Below, one piece after another: positions 5,560 through 7,823 of a stretch of DNA of 7,823 bases; position 1 is the first letter of the stretch; the number at the start of each line of letters is the position of its first letter. Source of the stretch: Candidatus Berkelbacteria bacterium CG_4_9_14_3_um_filter_39_23. Its GTDB lineage: Bacteria > Patescibacteriota > UBA1384 > GWA2-35-9 > CG2-30-39-44. The notes beneath the pieces were generated by a model. That model did no database searches, was not told where the DNA came from, and saw only the letters and a program-made list of their open reading frames with translations. Position numbers and translations under genes: made by a program. Location: positions 1-7,823 of the forward strand of contig PFTZ01000013.1 in the NCBI GenBank assembly GCA_002789815.1, written 5' to 3'.

Positions 5560-6015
5560 ATGATTATTACTTGGCAAGGCGGGGAAAAGTTCACAGTAAA
5601 GACGAAAAATGCTGTGGTAAAAATTGGCGAAACAATTAAAATAAATGATTTTGAAATACACGGCGAAGGCGAGTACGAAGTCGGAGGTGTTGAGTGCCAA
5701 GGGATGATTGGTAATATATTCGTGTTCGCTTTTGGCGATATACGAATGGCGTATTTAAATAATTTAAAGCGAGCGTTGCGCGAAAACGAAAGAGACCTAA
5801 TTGGAGAAATTGACATTTTGCTCACTCCGGTGAACGATTTAGCCAAACAAAATATTCAAAATCTTGAACCCAAAATTTCTATCCCTTACGGTTTTGAAGA
5901 TTTGGGGAAATTTTGTCAAGATTTCAGTTGCCCGGAGCCAGTGGATAGAGTTAAACTTAAAAAAGCAGATTTGCCGGAAAAACACGAAATTATTGTGCTA
6001 AATTATTCTAAATAA
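5560..6015 (+). CDS. Shortened metallo-beta-lactamase-like protein lacking the metal site
   Basis: 151 residues. The start MIITWQGGEKFTVKTKNAVV, the middle HGEGEYEVGGVECQGM (34-49), then MAYLNNLKRAL and GEIDILLTPV (82-91) line up by eye with UlaG-like metallo-beta-lactamase-fold proteins (Lactamase_B_3 type; typical text GPGEYEVKGV, HLGDLGH and GEIDVLLIPVG). The segment that should hold the HxHxDH metal ligands between the first strand and the GEGEYEV motif is absent, the HLGD aspartate is replaced (YLNNL), and the late His is missing (IPYGF where IPMHY is usual). Only two His remain (34 and 142). The family is normally over 200 residues, so this looks like a compact, catalytically dead relative. 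The frame is intact and fits the block's spacing (10 bases after the S1 gene, six before the DHH gene), so it is probably a functional protein, perhaps a structural or binding partner. No Shine-Dalgarno is evident. Confidence 0.65.
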   Translation: MIITWQGGEKFTVKTKNAVVKIGETIKINDFEIHGEGEYEVGGVECQGMIGNIFVFAFGDIRMAYLNNLKRALRENERDLIGEIDILLTPVNDLAKQNIQNLEPKISIPYGFEDLGKFCQDFSCPEPVDRVKLKKADLPEKHEIIVLNYSK

Positions 6016-6021
6016 ATTTTA

Positions 6022-6972
6022 ATGAATGAGACGCAAAGAATATCCGATCTAATCAACGCTTATAGCAATATACTTTTGATAATTCATCAGTTTCCGGACG
6101 GCGACACGATCGCTTCGTCTCTCGCGCTTTATATCGCGCTCAAAAAATTAGCAAAAAATGTGACAATTGCTTGCAATGATTCAGTGCCAGAGCCATTTTT
6201 ATTTTTGCCTAAAGCTAGGGAAATAAAACGAGACTTTTTACAAGGTGATTGGGATTTGATTATAGTTTTAGATTGCGGTGATTTGCGGCGGACTGGTTAT
6301 TCAGACAGAATTAAAGCTTTTGCTGGGCGAAAAAAACGGCTTATTAACATAGATCATCATCCGCGCAATGATTTGCACAAGATTGCCAATATAAATTTCT
6401 TTGACGAATCGGTCGCAGCAGTTGCCGAGCTGGTCGAGCCAATTATTACAATGCTGGGGGTGGAAATAGAAAAAGAAATCGCCACTTGCCTTTTAACAGC
6501 CATTTATACTGATACCGGCGGTTTTATGCATTCCAACACTACGCCAGAAACTTTGAGTTTGGCATCCAAACTTTTATCGCGTGGCGCGCGTCTGAAACTA
6601 ATCATTCAAAATATAAATAACGCTAGAACATTGCCAAGTTTAAAATTATGGGGTAAAGCGCTGGAACGAATAGTTTATAATAGTAAATACGAAATTGTTT
6701 ATTCCATTATTACGCAAAAAGATATACTAGAATGCGATGCCAAGTCAAGCGATGTGGCTGGCGTGGTAAATTTAATTAACAACATTCCGAATGCTAACGC
6801 AGTAATATTGTTTTGCGAATATCAAGGCAATGAAATTAGGGTAAGCTTAAGGACCGAGAAAAAGGGCGTAGATTTGTCGCGCCTGGCGAATTTTTTTGGC
6901 GGTGGCGGGCATAAAAAAGCCGCCGGATTTAATTTTCAAGGGAAAATATCGCGACTGGTTGACTTACGGTGA
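6022..6972 (+). CDS. DHH/DHHA1 family phosphoesterase, NrnA-type nano-RNase / pAp phosphatase
   Basis: 316 residues, the usual length for NrnA-like proteins. DHH domain motifs: I, H22-Q-F-P-D26-G-D28; II, VLD84CGD; III, D111-H112-H113; and IV, TD164TGGF. These supply the ligands for two Mn2+ ions. The DHHA1 substrate-binding domain ends with FFGGGGHKKAAGF (291-303), the GGGH signature. Family members remove 5'-nucleotides from RNA fragments of about 2-5 nt and some dephosphorylate pAp; which activity applies cannot be told from sequence alone. All key residues are present. The start ATG lies six bases after the preceding stop with no Shine-Dalgarno, so translation probably continues from upstream. 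It is the last gene of the block and the only intact one here ending in TGA. Near relatives include cyclic-di-AMP phosphodiesterase (GdpP) domains, but no membrane, PAS or GGDEF part is present. Confidence 0.9.
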   Translation: MNETQRISDLINAYSNILLIIHQFPDGDTIASSLALYIALKKLAKNVTIACNDSVPEPFLFLPKAREIKRDFLQGDWDLIIVLDCGDLRRTGYSDRIKAFAGRKKRLINIDHHPRNDLHKIANINFFDESVAAVAELVEPIITMLGVEIEKEIATCLLTAIYTDTGGFMHSNTTPETLSLASKLLSRGARLKLIIQNINNARTLPSLKLWGKALERIVYNSKYEIVYSIITQKDILECDAKSSDVAGVVNLINNIPNANAVILFCEYQGNEIRVSLRTEKKGVDLSRLANFFGGGGHKKAAGFNFQGKISRLVDLR

Positions 6973-7015
6973 ACGCATACAAATTTTACAGGCATATTTG
7001 CGCTTGGACGGTTTT

Positions 7016-7044
7016 TTGATTTTCAGAGCTAGATTTGGTAGAAT
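7016..7044 (+). promoter_or_regulatory. Sigma-70-type promoter of tRNA-Leu
   Basis: TTGATT (7016-7021), a 17-base spacer, and TAGAAT (7039-7044). Each hexamer is one or two bases from consensus and the spacing is optimal. Transcription would start near 7051, about 23 bases before the mature tRNA. Confidence 0.8.
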
Positions 7045-7073
7045 GAAATTGTAGTTAGATTGGATTCACAAAT

Positions 7074-7156
7074 GCCCAGATGGCGGAATGGTATACGCGC
7101 AACACTTAAAATGTTGTCCCGTTTACGGGATGAGGGTTCGACTCCCTCTCTGGGCA
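7074..7156 (+). tRNA. tRNA-Leu, anticodon UAA
   Basis: A complete class II tRNA folds by eye. The acceptor arms GCCCAGA (7074-7080) and TCTGGGC (7149-7155) pair fully, with discriminator A at 7156. The anticodon stem CAACA/TGTTG encloses the loop CTTAAAA, giving anticodon TAA (7107-7109), which reads UUA. The long variable arm has a 5-bp stem (TCCCG-TTTA-CGGGA, 7117-7130), diagnostic for Leu/Ser/Tyr, and the T arm GAGGG-TTCGACT-CCCTC (7132-7148) is normal. CCA is not encoded, so it must be added after transcription. Confidence 0.97.
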
Positions 7157-7161
7157 AAAAC

Positions 7162-7190
7162 AAATAACACTCCAAATGCGAGTGTTATTT
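7162..7190 (+). terminator. Hairpin ending the tRNA-Leu transcript
   Basis: A perfect 11-bp stem (7162-7172 with 7180-7190) has a 7-nt loop and begins six bases after the tRNA. The right arm ends GTTATTT, followed by AGTATT, so the T-tract is weak, but position and stem strength favour a terminator. Confidence 0.65.
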
Positions 7191-7201
7191 AGTATTAGTG
7201 C

Positions 7202-7254
7202 TTGACATTTGATTTAAAGTATATTGAACTATAGTAGTATAAGCTAAATATACT
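7202..7254 (+). promoter_or_regulatory. Promoter region of the small membrane protein
   Basis: A perfect -35 hexamer TTGACA stands at 7202-7207, but no good -10 lies 16-18 bases later; TATAGT (7230-7235) is 22 bases away. An alternative pair is TTGAAC (7224-7229) with TATACT (7249-7254) at a 19-base spacing. The exact start is unclear. Confidence 0.4.
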
Positions 7255-7280
7255 TTTGTATTTTGAAAAACAGAAATCCA

Positions 7281-7287
7281 GGGAGGA
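7281..7287 (+). promoter_or_regulatory. Strong Shine-Dalgarno site of the small membrane protein
   Basis: GGGAGGA lies six bases before ATG 7294. With the upstream promoter-like sequence, it shows that this start is, or recently was, used efficiently. Confidence 0.8.
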
Positions 7288-7293
7288 ACGAAA

Positions 7294-7505
7294 ATGATAC
7301 GAAAAAATTGGCTGGCAATAAAGATAACAAGCAAGAAGCATTCTGCTAAGAAGATCTGGCTTGATATTTTTTGTTAGTTATGTATGCTTTTTTGACAATC
7401 ATAAATGCGATGCAGAGGAAATGGAGTATTGCAGATATATGGTTTTTGGGTTGCCTTTGCTGGTTAGTAGCTATCGGTTTGAATTATATTTCTTGGAAAA
7501 CATAA
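7294..7505 (+). pseudogene. Small two-helix membrane protein split by an apparent -1 frameshift
   Basis: From ATG 7294 the frame codes 27 residues (MIRKNWLAIK...WLDIFC) and stops at TAG 7375-7377. Slipping back one base in the T6 run at 7367-7372 continues as IFLLVMYAFLTIINAM and on to TAA 7503-7505, giving a 70-residue protein. In that reading the first 20 residues are basic, helix 1 is about 21-40 and helix 2 about 44-65: a coherent small membrane protein whose first helix crosses the shift point. The second part also has its own ATG at 7380, but no Shine-Dalgarno. One missing T (T7 to T6) explains everything: a real mutation, a sequencing error, or slippage used by the cell. The strong ribosome binding site and downstream terminator argue that the gene is expressed. 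I do not recognise the family. Confidence 0.6.
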
Positions 7506-7558
7506 AAAACAGACAACAACAACATTTGAGCTGAAAAGGTTATCTTTTTATTTCATTG

Positions 7559-7592
7559 AAGTCCATGATTAAAGATCCACCACGGACTTTTT
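7559..7592 (+). terminator. Intrinsic terminator after the small membrane protein
   Basis: AAGTCC (7559-7564) pairs with GGACTT (7584-7589), extended by two further pairs after one mismatch, and runs into TTTTT (7588-7592). On the opposite strand there is no T-run, so it serves the plus strand. Confidence 0.65.
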
Positions 7593-7641
7593 AAATATCG
7601 CATAAAATTTAAGTGCGCGCTCAAAAAGTTTGTCTTGTAAT

Positions 7642-7823
7642 TTATTCCTTCACTTTTCCCAACCATTGGATTATATAGAAAAAAATCAAAGTTAATGCAA
7701 AAAATATGGCGGACGCCATAATAAACATTATTAAAACATTGCTCATTACGCGCGATTCAGTTTCCGCAAAAACAATTTGACCAGGTAAAAATAGGATAAC
7801 TACTGCGATTACCCAAAAAAGTA
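7642..7823 (-). CDS. Small exported or membrane protein, 3' part only (start beyond the window)
   Basis: On the minus strand a frame is open from the window edge to TAA (complement of 7642-7644), giving 59 visible residues. The first visible part, LFWVIAVVILFLP, then GQIVFA and AETES, looks like the core of a signal peptide with a VFA cleavage-like end. Residues about 29-53 (NVLIMFIMASAIFFALTLIF and following) form a transmembrane helix, and the protein ends WLGKVKE. So it is either a signal peptide followed by a single-pass protein or a two-helix membrane protein. The beginning is missing, and an internal Met (residue 26) would remove the first helix and is less likely. The gene converges with the small membrane protein to its left. 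No T-rich hairpin after its stop is clear. I do not recognise a family. Confidence 0.6.
   Translation of the reverse strand, partial: LFWVIAVVILFLPGQIVFAETESRVMSNVLIMFIMASAIFFALTLIFFYIIQWLGKVKE

Noticed and set aside
4694..5846. Several reverse-strand frames opposite the S1 and beta-lactamase-like genes
   Set aside because: They are low-complexity mirror translations of Lys-rich and A-rich coding sequence, with no start signals.
1..7823. CRISPR array, complete insertion sequence or prophage genes
   Set aside because: No regularly spaced repeats, transposase, integrase or phage structural genes are visible.

Overview
The window looks like part of a chromosome from a small-genome bacterium of the Candidate Phyla Radiation (Patescibacteria, probably the Parcubacteria group). 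This is inferred from AT-rich DNA, mostly absent Shine-Dalgarno sequences in the housekeeping block, a four-S1-domain S1-like protein, and a small three-helix membrane protein next to it of a kind I associate with these genomes. No marker gene fixes the taxon.

Layout. (1) Positions 1-1577 hold a restriction-modification module: the 3' part of an N6-adenine DNA methyltransferase whose NPPY catalytic motif lies at the first bases of the window, overlapped by a 253-residue protein. That protein carries a residue pattern (E-x4-Y near the N-terminus, H-x2-D ten residues from the C-terminus) matching the R.PabI family of adenine-excising restriction glycosylases. (2) Positions 1578-2974 are about 1.4 kb without an intact gene. 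They contain strong palindromes, a short helix-turn-helix-like ORF, a beta-propeller-like pseudogene with UGA where Trp is expected, a good intrinsic terminator, and structured DNA that may be the leader of the next gene. (3) Positions 2975-3688 encode a sigma-70-family sigma factor with regions 2, 3 and 4, a strong ribosome binding site and its own terminator. (4) After a 24-nt-arm inverted repeat comes a tight four-gene block (3857-6972): a three-helix membrane protein, an S1-domain protein with a Lys-rich tail, a short protein that looks like a metal-site-less metallo-beta-lactamase relative, and a DHH/DHHA1 (NrnA-type) phosphoesterase. (5) A complete tRNA-Leu(UAA) has a near-consensus promoter and a downstream hairpin. 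(6) Next is a small two-helix membrane protein with a strong ribosome binding site, interrupted by an apparent -1 frameshift in a T-run. (7) The window ends in the 3' part of a reverse-strand gene for a small membrane or exported protein.

How they work together. The methyltransferase and nuclease would form one self-contained defence unit, and its very low GC in sampled lines compared with the sigma and S1 genes suggests acquisition. The 3857-6972 block joins translation initiation/RNA binding (S1) with turnover of very short RNAs (DHH protein), so an RNA-metabolism theme is a reasonable inference. The sigma factor is flanked by its own control elements and may direct a regulon located elsewhere. 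The most notable item is the candidate PabI-type base-excision restriction system.
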